Assembly: GCF_964275005.1 (NCBI RefSeq)
Contig: NC_092686.1
Span: forward strand, 46,498,333-46,562,332
DNA length: 64,000 nt
From: Diadema setosum
Lineage: Eukaryota > Echinodermata > Echinoidea > Diadematoida > Diadematidae
Reading direction: 5' to 3'
The notes under the pieces are model-generated. The model searched no databases. It had not been told where the DNA came from and was given only the letters and a program-made list of their open reading frames with translations. Both the position numbers and the translations under genes were made by a program. Within the stretch, counting starts at the first letter, position 1, and each line of letters starts with the position of its first letter. Positions 1 through 12,405 of this stretch are shown here, one piece after another.

Positions 1-832
1 ACAAATATATCACAAGTTAGCGCAAGAAATCACAAGCAAATTCAAATTGAAATCACACTTCAACTTCGATAGACTGAAATATGTATTCCTTTGTAATATT
101 ATAATCGTTGTGTTAAAATTTGACTTAAAACATCATTTATTAACAGTATTTCAGCGTAGCTGGCAGCATACATTGTTCTTGTGTATGATGACGTCACGTG
201 GTAAACGATCGATCGAACAAATTACGAATTCTATCGACTCCGAACGAGACAAGCGAGACGACACGTCTATAGGCTACAACATCCTTAGAACAGATTTTAA
301 GGGAAGGTAGGTTTGTACAAGGTAAAAAATTGGAAATTTAGTGGAAAATTTGTTGGAAATCAAAATTTCTTACCTGCTTCCTTCTCATGTTGAGCGGTAA
401 GTCAGGTATGTTTATTTCATGGGCGTATCGGCAAATTTTGCGCTTAGTCCTACGCGTAATATCGCTTGCTATACGCAGTTACGCTATGCGCGATCATTAG
501 GTCCCTGCGCGAGACCTAGTACCCTTACTATACACAGTTATCTTTGCGTTCGGCGTTTGGGCTATGTTTCGGAGTCAGTAGACTCTATTTTTAATAGGCA
601 TAGAAATGTCTAAACGTTACATGCATACCTAGCTAAGTAACTTAGCCCTGCCCAGTCGCTGTAAAAACGTGACAGCCTTGCTCCGGCCCCGCACGGCGTC
701 TGTTCGGGCTAGCCCATGAGCCATTGCTACCGGTATGCCAAATTTCTAATTGGGATAAGTGTCAGGCTAACTGCGACCAGCCCCAACCAGTGTGTAACTG
801 TGTACACGGAGCGTTCCGGGGTTAGTGTCAGG

Positions 833-930
833 CCTAACATGTTATTGTTAGATCTGGATCTACTGTACCTGGTAAACATTACACAAGATAGCAGCTTCGA
901 TCAAATTAGATCTAACATTAACATGTTAGG
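833..930. repeat. short inverted repeat
   Basis: 833-855 and 908-930 are reverse complements with one mismatch (CCTAACATGTTATTGTTAG), separated by about 52 bases. Possibly the remains of a MITE. Confidence 0.6.
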
Positions 931-1704
931 ATCTAGCTAACCGTTAAGGTTAATCACTGACTGAAAACGAAAACTGAGTGATGAATCTAACAGTAACACG
1001 TAACATTCTAACTTGATTTTTGGGGAATTGTACCAACGAATGTCATCTAAAAATGAGATAAAAGCACATTAAAACTAACAATCTTACCTCTTCTCCTAAA
1101 TTGTGATGACTGCCATGGCGAAAATGGAATTGACAGTGACACGTTTCCAGTCCACTTTGTCAAAATTAATGTCTAACGTTACCGGGTGCCGCTCGTTAAT
1201 GGGTGTGTATGTGTTTAATGTGTGTGTGTCTACACTAGCCGTCTGCTGCTAGCTGCATGCATGGGTATTGCATTGGCACTCTGCCGCTGTGGTATAGCGG
1301 TGGTAGGTTTGCATAGGCGCAGGCAGGCAACACAGGGCTACATATAGCAGCGGCGCGTGCCGCCGCGGTTACATAGTCCTACAGTGCAGAACTAGTATGT
1401 GTACGTTTACGCGTACGCATATCTGATCGAGCGCTAAAATTGGATGGTGGCAGCTGTCAGTTGGCACGCAGCCAAGAGAAGTCATTAGTCTACGATAAAA
1501 AACAATATGTACTTGTTATTATCACAGCAGTAGAAACACATACAATATTTTTGTACCAATACCACAGTTTTGGTGATTCTTACATCTGGCATTCGAATAT
1601 ACAGCAAGGGAAAAAATGAAAGTGGACCTAAAGATATTGTTTGACCTGCAGGAGTACCACGAATAACACTCGGGGACTGGATCGCATACTAGCAAATGGT
1701 GACG

Positions 1705-1816
1705 AACGGAACCATTTCGATTGGGAACCATTTATAGGTGCTCATCGGAACCATTTTGCGAGAACCATCTGATGAGAACCATTTTGGAGCCGACGAGAAC
1801 CATTTGAGAACCTTTT
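1705..1816 (+). repeat. dispersed GAACCATTT motif cluster
   Basis: GGAACCATTT or GAGAACCATTT recurs about seven times in 110 bases with irregular 12-25 base spacing. Confidence 0.6.
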
Positions 1817-3838
1817 TTTCTTAGAGTGTATAATGTAGTGAGTGCCAGAATTAGCCCGTGAAATTTTTGTATTTCTTGAGACATATTGTCATTAGCTATC
1901 CGTCGCTTTGATGCAAGCATTCTTCAGTAGTTGCCTAGGATCGTACTTGACACAATATGGCTCAATAATAATGTTAATATGGGTTTGAATGACAGGTGGT
2001 GGTGCAACTCCGAGTGCTCATTGCTGTCATAATATGAAGACTTACGTCAAATCTGATATTATTTCAAACCAGTTAAGGTAATCAAGGTCGTGACAATGCC
2101 GGTGAAAGAGTAACGTTGTGATTCGAGCTCAGCTGACAATCGAAGAGCAAGAAAGTCAGAAATATGGGTTTCTCAATTCCGTTCTTAGAATATTGCGATT
2201 ATTCCCGCTTATTCCGATGCCGGGTTCTATGTCGTCATCGGAAGCTGGGATTTTTAGCCCAGAATTTCCTCGCCCATGTTATGGTGAAAGAACACTATGC
2301 AGTGCGTGCTCATACGTGAACTGATGTCACTCTTGTTTGTGTGTGTTTCAAAATAAAAGAACTTGCCTATGTATAAATGATTTACACAACGAACGTACCA
2401 TCATGCGTGATAGAACGTAATAAGGTGGATTATTACATGCTTTTATTCTCTTGTGTCCAAGTAGCAGGTGATGATGTCATTTAGCTCATTTTAGCCAAGT
2501 TTTTATATCATAACCACACAATTCGGTAAATATCTGTAGCCAGGATCTAACAGAACACTATTAACAGTAACGTTAAAGAACAACTTGCCGAATCATGAGA
2601 TATATGTATCGTTACCTATAAGTTACATACAATATTCCTTTGATGTCTCGTATTTCAGTCTGGAGTGATTTGGATATTATCGCTTGTATTGTAGTCACAA
2701 GACATCGTCACGCACCATTACGCACTCAAGGAGTATATACAGCGGTTAGTAAGCGGTTATTATATCCGGCGGGTAGATCACGATGTACAGTAGGGAGGTG
2801 ATGAAAAACGATGTTGTTCTTAGTTTTAATTTTTCCTCAAATCACCAGTTTGTACCAAATGTTTCATCTTTACTTTTCCATCTGATATCTATGGAATATT
2901 TTGCTCTTGGGCTGTGGAACTAAAACTGGAACAGAAACAACAAGAATATTGTGTCAGCATTTGCTCAGATTTCGCTTGTTCCAACGACATGTAACTATAT
3001 AATGTTTCAAAGATAAATTTTCTCTCTGTCATCGGACAATTTGATTGTCAATAAAATCAGTGCACACTTCACTCAATGATATTTTGTGTTATGATTTGAA
3101 TTCAAAAAATCATCTCGTAATCTATCGAAAGAGATTCACGTAATTACAATTTGTATATGTATTTTCAACAATTTCAGAATTTTGACCTGTTTAGAGACTT
3201 CATGGTATTATACTATTTGGAAAATGACGTCACTTTTAAGTCGCAAATACGCTTGTGTAATTCGCGATTTGTGACATCACAAAACAATCGTGACATTGCG
3301 CTCTGCTAACTCCATATAAACACAGAGATGGTAGGACCCCTATACGCAACATCCCATCCATCACACGACTTCTCGTCTCATCCCCCTCCTTTTTTCGTGG
3401 AATTTTAAATTCATGATAAAAGAAAGTATACTCTAATTTTGAGTTTCTGGTTTAAAGTATGGGCCCCGGTGCCTCCAAAACTACTCTGTTTTGGAGTCAT
3501 CTCTGTCCATAATTTTAACAAGAAGCTCTCAAGGCAAAGTATATCAATTTTGTACGTATAGTTTGATGTTAGTCGCCCGTTTTATGAGGGCCTACACAGT
3601 CACTTAATATACTCATACCTCATTCCGACACGATTTATTTACCCTTAACAAAATACATTGAACGCTGAAAGTCACCATGAATCGTACAGTTTCAAGGAAA
3701 TTCCCTATACAGTACAAATTGTATCGCATTTTTTTTTTTGAAAAAAAAAATCCAATGCAGATCTCACGAATTCACGCGTACACAAGCATGTCATGAAAGA
3801 AGTCTAGCGTGTTCACGCAGTATTTTATTGATTGCAAG

Positions 3839-3840
<2 letters not shown>

Positions 3841-3877
<37 letters not shown>

Positions 3878-3920
3878 CACCCTACAGGCACGCACACAGA
3901 TAATCACACACACACACACC

Positions 3921-3966
<46 letters not shown>

Positions 3967-3990
3967 GCAACAATCGACCACCACCACCAA
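3841..3990 (+). repeat. CA, CAC and CAA microsatellite
   Basis: CA repeats followed by CAC and then CAA triplets. Confidence 0.95.
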
Positions 3991-4499
3991 TAACGATACC
4001 AAAACTCGCCTCGTGCCATTCGCTCTAGATATCACGTGAGCTGTTGATGGCGGAATATTGTATCGGTTTGGCTATTCTTTACGTTCGCACTTTGATAACG
4101 GACAATGAGAGGAAATGACCTTTCATTTCTAAGTACTTATAACGTGAGATGGGGGGGGGGAGGGAAGAACAAGTAAACGGATGTACATGTCACTCATTCG
4201 GAGCCGTGGATGGCGCATTTTGGTGTGGCGAACATTGACGTCAGTGTCACGTGTGAAAAGTCATCACGCAGAGCTCTTGCCGCACTCCACAGATACCAGA
4301 CGTCAAGTTCACCCACCTCCAAGAGTTCTATTGGGTCGATTACAATCGCTCAGTCGTCTAATTCAGACCCTTCAGACACCCCCACGTGGACTACACATAT
4401 GAGGGGATGTGCATGGGTTTCCTCATACACAAAATGAGTGATTTTAAAGCAAAACGCCGGTTTTCAAATTCATGAAATTCTTCCATCGAGATGTTTTCA

Positions 4500-4640
4500 T
4501 TGCATCTGATTGACAAATTTCCCTACATCGACGTAAATAAGCACTGAATTGATCAGTGTTAACTGTTTTAATAGTAGCCATGATAAAATTATGGGCGTAC
4601 ATTCTCTAGCAGGATTCGAATGGTGGCCACCTCCCTGATT
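4500..4640 (-). mobile_element. tRNA-derived SINE, 5'-truncated copy
   Basis: On the minus strand it reads ATTCGAATCCTGCTAGAG (B-box region), then TCATGGCTACTATTAAAAC, ATCAATTCAGTGCTTATT and GTCGATGTAGGGAAATTTG, the same order as the plus-strand copy at 4666-4835. The upstream A-box part is missing. Confidence 0.7.
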
Positions 4641-4665
4641 AGAACCAACACTTCGTGTCGGGCGG

Positions 4666-4835
4666 AAGCTCGGTGGTCTAGTGGAGATGACGCCTGTCCG
4701 GGGATCAGGAGCTCGTAGGTTCGAATCCTGCTCGAGTATGTACGCCATTGATTTCATCATGGCTACTACTAAAATACTGATCAATTCAGTGCTTATTTAC
4801 GTCGATGTAGGGCAATTTGTCAATCAGTTGAAACG
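4666..4835 (+). mobile_element. tRNA-derived SINE
   Basis: The head resembles a tRNA: A-box-like TGGTCTAGTGGAGATG, anticodon-region CGCCTGTCC, B box GGTTCGAATCC. A non-tRNA body follows (ATCAATTCAGTGCTTATT and GTCGATGTAGGGCAATTTG). CGCCTGTC recalls tRNA-Asp, but the assignment is tentative. Absence of a paired acceptor stem argues against a working tRNA gene. Confidence 0.72.
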
Positions 4836-5617
4836 CCGGTCTACAAGTTCACGAAACGCACGAAGTCATGAAAATGATTATTGTTTTCCCTCCTTTCGTT
4901 CTTGTCACTGCCAATATTTCCGCAGTGACAGAGTCAGTTTGCGAAGGTAAAAGACTCTTAAACCATCAACTCAAAACAAGACGTAACATTCCTCTTTTGA
5001 GTATGCCTATACTTCTTCATGATACTGACTTTGAACCCGGCATTAATCTGTCACGTGTAATCGCATGTTCCGGCAAAGAGATTAGAATCTCATTGTGTGA
5101 TCATCCCATGGACCCTGTGAAAGGTCCATGGTGTGATACAGTAACTGCGGTCGGTGACGCATCAGTGTAATGACCTCCATTATCTCTCATCTAATTCTTT
5201 ATTTACGCGTTCAACCTATAGCTCACCTGTATTTTATGATGAAATACATAGCTAAATCTAAATTCCGAAATTTCTAGACATTTCATGTAGTAGTACTATG
5301 CTTCGCGATTGCTTCCCGTTTTGATATCGAAAGTCTTATCTTTCTGTGGTGATGGTATGCCTTTATGACACCAGCTGAAATGAATGCATCATTTTGTACA
5401 CACCGTAATCATGCTACAGATCTCAAGATAATTGATAGTATGATACAAAGTTGGGAGAAGCAAGGTTACCTAACATCGGACACATTTCATCTGAACTCAA
5501 ATATTCCAGTACATATTCAACTAGGCCTACATGTACTACGAAGTTGTTGTTGTTGTTGTTGTTTTTTTTTGTTTTTTTTTTTTACGAAAACGTTATTATC
5601 ACAGTTGATAATTTCCC

Positions 5618-5770
5618 GTAAAGGGCAATGGAACCAATCCATATCGAGTGAATGCAGCATTATTAGTAGAACACATCGATGAAAGTTTTTGGAAAAGTTA
5701 AAAAGTTATGAATTTTTAATGGTTTGGTGCCACCATTGCCGGATGAGAAGACTACATTTTATTTTGTGAC
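5618..5770. mobile_element. half copy of the 31.6 kb MITE family
   Basis: GAGTGAATGCAGCATTAT, then AACACATCGATGAAAG and GGATGAGAAGACTAC occur in the same order as in the left half of the element at 31649-32236. No matching right arm is visible nearby, so it is truncated. Confidence 0.65.
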
Positions 5771-6454
5771 ATCACGCATGAACAACGATATCGGCTTACA
5801 GCAAGTATACTATTCAACATAAATTATTTTCACTTTTCTTGCGTTATAAAAGAGCATTTGACTCACTTCTTTCAGAAAGCAGGGGGAAAAATAGGAGTTC
5901 TCTTATAATAATGTCAGAAACAAGTCGGTGAACAAAAGAAGGAGAATTTTCGTTTGTTAGCCATTCTTTTTAACTATTCAGTGGGGGTAATATTTATAAG
6001 GTAGGCCTATTACTTGTATCTGAGATCAAAGGACGCACTGTGCTGGCACAGGACTGGAAAAACCTCGTCGAGTACCAATTAGTGAATGATTGTAACAACA
6101 GACAAGCCAATTTTGTTTATGCCAATGTTGGGTATGTTCATGTTTCTCGTGAACATGCCTTTCGCGGGGGAAACCACCAGAAGTCTGTGGTTAAGCAAAG
6201 CGTTGCTAAGGAACAGAGTTACGATATAGTCAAATCTAACGAGTATAGACGGGGCCGAAGCTTGAAAATTTGGGGTTTACGATATTTTGATCTGAGCAGA
6301 ATAGTACACCCTCGTAAAATACTATACTCGAGTGTGAAAACGTGACGAAGCGAGGGCTAAAAGCACGCCTAGTTGTACACGTGATCTGGCAGGAAAGAAC
6401 AAAAGAGAGGCCCCTCTGTGTAGACGTTGAGAATGTGTGTACATGTACTGTGTG

Positions 6455-6525
6455 TACGTGCGTCGGGTGTGTGTGTGTGAGGGGGGGGGGGTGGGGGTGG
6501 GGGAGGGGTGGGGTGGAATGGGGTG
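6455..6525 (+). repeat. GT and G-rich tract
   Basis: Short GT repeats run into G-rich sequence with at least four G runs, a possible quadruplex. Confidence 0.85.
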
Positions 6526-8189
6526 AGAGTTTCTCCATGCACTGCACGTGCCACTCATGACAGTTATCACGTAAGCCACGGACCCTATCCATGCGTACAC
6601 CCATGTATGTCCGGAGTGCCGATAAAGTTGTGTTGTCTAGTCATTGGAATGTCAGTTCTTCCAAGGGTTCTTCCCAATGCAATCTAGTTTGAATGACATA
6701 CAAAATGATTCAGTTGGTCCTCTTTTCGATTTTCAAATTTGAGATGATGGTTTCCATCAAAATGAAACATCATCCCACAAGCTCTGAAGCTTTAGTTGAT
6801 GTCTTTGATTGTTGAAAAAAAAAAACCTTTGAAACCAAAATAACAGGACAGTGAAATTTTCATTAATATCATATGATATTCAAGAATGACGAAAGTTATG
6901 GCGTTTTATCGTTTCAGAATTCTTTTAATAAAAACAAGTCTGTAAAAATTATCACTATTAGGACCGTACAGTATGCATATTAGATGTTGTGATGATAATG
7001 CAAAATCTTTATGAATTGTGAATTTATACACGATGGATAACGTGCCTTTGTGATGGTATATATTATACTTATCGCTAGTCTTGTAGAATGCCTTCAAACC
7101 GTTACCTTTTTTTGGGGGGGGGGGATGGGGTGGGGGTAAAGGCTCCCCTCTCTGTCCATTCATCTGTCATTTTTGCCTTCGCCATCTGGACTTTTCACCC
7201 ACTACATACAGAAATTATGTTCTCGACATTCAGTACGCCCATGTCTCTGGTTTTTATGAAGGAAAGCTCCGCGAAAATCGATGTGTAATCATTTAGTCGC
7301 ACCAGGGTCTGGCAGGTTCCAGAGAGTGTTCAGGGAAGGAGAAGAAGGGTACCTGTCCAGTAACTAGTGAGAGATCTCTGAGGATCTATACTCCTCAAAA
7401 AGGAAAAAAAGGGCAAAACAAGACAAAACAAAACAAAATACGCACACATAATCACATACACGCATTTTGTGGACAGACAGTTTATGCGTCAGAGCAAGGT
7501 TATTAATTTGGCGGACGTTCCCAAATCGTGTCAGTGTTTCACGGAATGAGACGTTTCGTATATATACTGTCAACCAATTTCTGTCACGCTACCAAAAAGT
7601 GACCCGACTACAGGGTTTGTCTGAACCAATGGTGATTTTTTTTTCTTTTTTCTTGTGTCTCACGCATCTTGTCGGAGAGGAGAGGAATTCCGGTCCATAT
7701 TGCTCTGATAAGTTGGAGTAAAATCTTACTAGTACAACAGCGAAAATTTGATTAAAATCGAATGAAAATTAAGCTGGTATCTCACTGAGCGGCGAACGTT
7801 AGCGAACGTTTGCGAACGTAGCGAATTTGAGATTCGCCAACTTTTCTGACGAATGTTTGCGAAAAATCAAAGTTCGCTTCTGCCATTAGCGACAGTTAGC
7901 GACTTTTAGCGATGTTTAGCGACAATTAGCAACACTTTAGCGAATGTTTGCGAAAGTGTTTGCGAACACAGGTGGCGACTATTAGCGAATGTTAGCAAAT
8001 GTTAGCGACAATTTTGCAAATGTTAGCGACAATTTTGCAAATGTTAGCGACAGTTTTGCAAATATTAGCAACTGTTTGCAAATCCTTTGCGACAATTTTG
8101 CGAATGTTCTTGGACCTAGAAAAGTACCAGGCGATTGTGTATAGTAATACCCATAAAACGACATAAAACCTTCCACTGAATTCAGATCT

Positions 8190-8830
8190 CTTGTGACAAC
8201 CGTTCAAGATGGATTTCCAGGATATGGAAATAAATTTTCTGCCAAGAAGAGGCTCAAGGTGTTGCTATCCTTGAAGAGCTGCTTTGTCAGGCTGCTGCTA
8301 TACAGCTATATTCTCTCTAAAAAAGAAAGAGTGAAAATGTTCACTCTTGAAGAAGTGAATAACATAAAAGAGTGAGTTTCAAGTGAAATTAGAGTGATTT
8401 TGGAGTGAAAATGTTCATTTTCACTCATTTTTTAGTGACCTCAGGGATCACTCCAAGATTTTCGAGTGATCCCTGAGGTCACTCCAAAATGAGTGAAAAT
8501 AGATATTTTCACTCAAAATTCATTCCAATTTCACTCAAAACTCACTCTTTTCTGTAATTCACTCCTTCAAGAGTGAACATTTTCACAGTGAACATTTTCA
8601 CTCTTTCTCTTTTAGAGAGTTGTGCAGCATAAGAGAAATAAAATAAAGAAAAACAAGAAAGGAAGAAGAAAAGAAAGAGAGTCAGAGAGTGCTTGTTGCA
8701 GAGGACAGACTTTAGTCAATATGAAAAGCTTTTGAAGCAATTACAATCATGATGGAGATGTCAAGAGCTTCAAGAACTTTCTTAGAGTGGAACCTTGTCT
8801 GTTTCAGAAGCTTTTATATAGGAACCATGT
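8190..8830 (+). pseudogene. decayed Harbinger transposase N-terminus
   Basis: Reading in pieces gives AILEELLCQAAAIQ at about 8255-8305, RVRECLLQRTDFSQYEKLLK at about 8675-8740 and DGDVKSFKNFLRVEPCLF at about 8752-8805, then QKLLYR. The order and wording resemble the N-terminus of invertebrate HARBI1-like transposases (a basic stretch, QYEKLL, then FLRMEP-like). The pieces are in different frames, and a foldback interrupts them at 8313-8619. No catalytic DDE part is present, so it is a fragment. The comparison is from memory. Confidence 0.55.
8313..8619. mobile_element. nested foldback element
   Basis: Starts CTCTCTAAAAAAGAAAGAG and ends CTTTCTCTTTTAGAGAG. The arms fold around AGTGACCTCAGGGATCACTC and its complement. 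The whole interior is made of GAGTGA and TCACTC words. It sits inside the Harbinger-type element and divides its transposase remnant. Confidence 0.75.
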
Positions 8831-9748
8831 GGTTACTTGTTCGCTAGCAGTGGCGAATCATATAAAAATGTTAGCGACACCGTATTACGACCGTTTGCGA
8901 ATTCTTACGAGTGTTTTGCGAATGTTTGCGAATGTTTGCAACTGTTTGTGAAAATACAAATTCGCAAAGGTTCGCAAAGAAATTTTGAACATGTTCAAAA
9001 TTTCTTTGCGACAAGAAAAACTGTTTGCGACAATAAAAACCATTTGCGAACTTTCTTGCGAATGTTAACGAACCTTTTGCAACCGTTTACGAACCCTGGC
9101 GAATTCCCAAATTCGCTACGTTCGCAAACGTTCGCCGCTCAGTGAGATACCCCCTTTAAGGAAGTAATCTTCGCTAATGTATGCAGAACCGTTCTCGTAA
9201 AGTTGATATAAATATGCAAATGAGTGAGCTGATGATGTCATCACCTCATAATTTTCAATTGGTCGTGTGAAAAAATGACGAAATTCAATGTTTATGTCAT
9301 TAAAGTGTAATCCCTGATATTATTCCTTGATTGTTGAATAGCTTCAGAATATAATAGCGATCACTTTATAGATACACGTATACATAGGCCAACATAAATA
9401 TCAGGATTTGAGACCGAGGCGTAATTGCGTTTGAATTTTATGTACGAAATACTGTATATTGCAAGTTGTGAGGGGATGACATCACTATGTGCATATTCAT
9501 ATTGACTGTTCAGGAAGTGTTCCCGAATAAAATAGCGAAATATCATAAGTAGGCCAACCTTATTTTCCTTGTTGTGCTATAAAAAGTTTACTCCTTCTTT
9601 TCAGGCTAACTTTTAACTGCTCTGGAATTTCCCTTTAAAGTCGTCCAATGATAAACATCCTGGTACCTTTTGGCGAGCTTCCAGGGATGCTCGCCCATAT
9701 TCAGCTAACACGACAATACAAGTACTTGAATGTCTTCTCTCTCCCTCT

Positions 9749-9849
9749 CCCTCCCCCCCCCACCTATATACTTGCCTTGCCTCCGTGAGTAGTCTCTCCC
9801 CCCCCCCCCCCCCATCTATAACACTTGCCTTGCCTCCGTGAGTAGCCTT
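9749..9849 (+). repeat. direct duplication of about 57 bp
   Basis: CTTGCCTTGCCTCCGTGAGT occurs twice, each copy preceded by a C run and followed by AGT. Confidence 0.8.
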
Positions 9850-10984
9850 CCTATTCACCTGTCTTGGCTTCTGAAAACCAATATTTGTTTTCGTGACATA
9901 CCTCTTGCAAGCATGTCTCGTATAAACATCATGTAACCACGGGGTTGTCATGAATAGCTTCAAAGCTCGTAGAATGAGGGATGTTTGAATTCAGTTTTGA
10001 TAGACGTGGAGGAGTATGCCTCATTTATTAATTACTAAGTGTAGCCTTTTTTTTACTTGAAAATCGTCGAGGAGCAATTTATGTGTAACATCTATTAATA
10101 AAAGATAAATAAAAAATAAAAAAGCGCAGAGGAACAATTAACATAATCCAACACCGTAGAAGGAAAAGCAAGAGTATCTGGTACAATCTGGTACACGACT
10201 TTCTAACATTAGTTCGCATTTATCTTTATTATAGGCGAAGCAGTCGCGTGGGGTAAACAACTCATGCTTTGGCACTTTTCATCACTTGATTAGAAACAGA
10301 GAGGATAAATAGAGGGCTGCCACCGCATTAAAATCTGCATCAAAGAAGGATTACACCATTAAGACCTATCACTTGTGATAGCTCCTTGATTATACCATGG
10401 AGCTACCAACGATGATTATACGGAGGTGGAAGAGCGAAAATGGAAGGGTGTTTACCACGAATTATTTCCCCGCCCCTTTCCCCACTTCTGCAATCCCCGC
10501 CACAACAACACCACATTGCCAAACCGTGCGTGCCAAGACAGTAGATAAATGGAGTGCCTAGAAACCGCCTGGTTAGACACGTGCGTGACTGTCATGCATG
10601 GCACGTGATAAGGTCACGAGTACCCGCAGCATACCGCTAGTCTGTCCTTCTGCCTAGGCTTTTGTTTCGTGCTGCAAGGCGTTGGCACGGACCTGCACGG
10701 ACAAAATACGTGCAACATACTGCATTGTACTGTTACTGCGGACTCCCATCAGAGATAATTTACACACGTTTGATTCATTCCGGGATTCGTTACCTGTTAT
10801 CTGAGATTTCAATGTCATTGCACATTGTGTCACACGGCATTCTTTTTGCGTTTTAATACCGCCACGTTTTTGCGTATGCATATAGGATGAAGGTTCTTCG
10901 TTGTTGAAAAATTTCCGCAGCTATTCGCGGAATAAGGTCGATTATAGAACAGGGAGATGGCAAGCAGGGAGAACACCTCCCTGT

Positions 10985-11300
10985 GGCAAGATTGGTCTTC
11001 CGTATGTAATTGTAAATATGAAAGAGCATAAATTCTAGGAGGAATTCAAAGTTTATTTGATGAAAATTTGTTTTGAAATGGCTGAGATATCCAAAATCAG
11101 AGAGGTCCCAATAAAAGGTGGGACTCACCTTCTGTCTTTAGGACCACTTTGTTTTACTTTGTTTTTGGATATCTCAACTGTTTAAAAATGATTTTGAATT
11201 CAGAATTGTATGCCCTTCGATATTATGTGGTTTTTTTATTATCTCTTAAAAAAAAGTTCAAATCTGAATATCCCATCTTAACCAAAACTACACCATCCCT
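10985..11300. mobile_element. TTAA-flanked foldback MITE, left end unclear
   Basis: Shares GAGGAATTCAAAGTTTATTTG, TATCTCAACTG and CCATCCCTTTAA with the element at 33216-33600. The arms are palindromic around GGTGGGACTCACC. The right end abuts TTAA at 11301; no matching left end was found. Confidence 0.65.
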
Positions 11301-11605
11301 TTAAAGCGTTGTAATTGGGCAGTACCGGCAGGCCTACGTGACAGGCAACTCATAGCAAGTAGGGAGTGAACATAATATTTTTTTTCTCTCTTTCTACGTG
11401 ATTTCACGACCGATACAAAATCCCTCTCTTGCCGGGAAGGGGGGGGGGGGGGGGGGATGGGGAGGAGGACGAGAATTAAGGTTACATCATTATTGATACA
11501 ATGTTAATGCTTCTTGAATCCATAGGGCCCTCTCGGCAGCGAAAGACATTTGGTTTTCATGTAATTATGATGTATCTTTTCGAGAGAAAATATTACATGT
11601 CATTT

Positions 11606-11782
11606 GGGGACCGTTTCATGAAAGTTGTCGGCCCTGACAAGAGTGTCAGTCTCTGACAATTTCAGTAAAATCCTTGTTTTTGATTGACTGAGAAGCTCTG
11701 CTCACTGACTGTTACAATTACTATGGTAACTGTCGGAGACTGACATCTTGTCGGGGCTGACAACTTTCATGAAACGGTCCCC
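11606..11782. mobile_element. MITE with 24 bp inverted ends
   Basis: GGGGACCGTTTCATGAAAG at the left and CTTTCATGAAACGGTCCCC at the right are perfect inverted repeats of about 24 bp. Length is 177 bp. Internal CTGACA and TGTCAG words extend the fold. Superfamily not determined. Confidence 0.85.
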
Positions 11783-12405
11783 TGATAGTGACAAAATAAT
11801 CTTTCGGAAGCAGTTATGTTTGACAAAAACGTGCTTTCATTGATTCAGAGTAATCACAGTGAATCAATAAAAGTAGAATACAGTCCAAATCATATTACAA
11901 TATGAATGAAAATGACATTATGGACACACTGAAAGAGATCCTGTGGCTGTTAAACCGCATTTCGTGAAGGTATATAGTCACGTGTCTGACCTCTGCGACC
12001 TTCGTCCTGAGATAAGCTTGGACAAGACGCTTTCTCGTCCCAAACAAAAGAAGTCTCGACTTAGCCTTCTCGTCCTGAAAAAGGCGCCTATTGAATACGC
12101 GAGTATATCAGTAATCGTCTTCTTGCTGCACGTGCTGCCCCCGAAGAATGAGCAACGTCTGTGATTCGATGAATCTACTTCAAGGCATCTGCGGGTGCCG
12201 ACCATAATGAATGCAGAGAGCCGACAAGAAAGAAAAAAAAAAGGAAAAAGGAGAGACCTTACATACGGCCTCTTGTTTTTCTCTGACAGATTTAACATTT
12301 TGCAAGAGGACTGAACTTTATTGATGCTAAATCTATTCGCGTATCTACTTCGTCTCTTGATGAGAGTGCTTCAATTAAAATGCCAGGCGTGATCATAAAA
12401 GGTTT

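Larger units (their letters stand above)
7772..9155. mobile_element. PIF/Harbinger-type element with repeat-filled ends
   Basis: TTA flanks both sides (7769-7771 and 9156-9158). Ends are AGCTGGTATCTCACTGAGCG on the left and AGGGGGTATCTCACTGAGCG read inward from the right. The terminal 300 bp at each side is built of TTAGCGA and TTTGCGAA words. Inside lies a decayed transposase start (8190-8830) split by another foldback. A 3 bp TTA duplication, equal-length ends and the transposase remnant all fit PIF/Harbinger. Confidence 0.78.

Noticed and set aside
3738-4039. Histidine/threonine- and glutamine-rich frames
   Set aside because: They are translations of CA, CAC and CAA microsatellites.
4666-4745. 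Functional tRNA gene
   Set aside because: A and B box-like motifs are present, but no acceptor stem pairs, and the sequence continues into a body shared with an inverted copy, as in a SINE.
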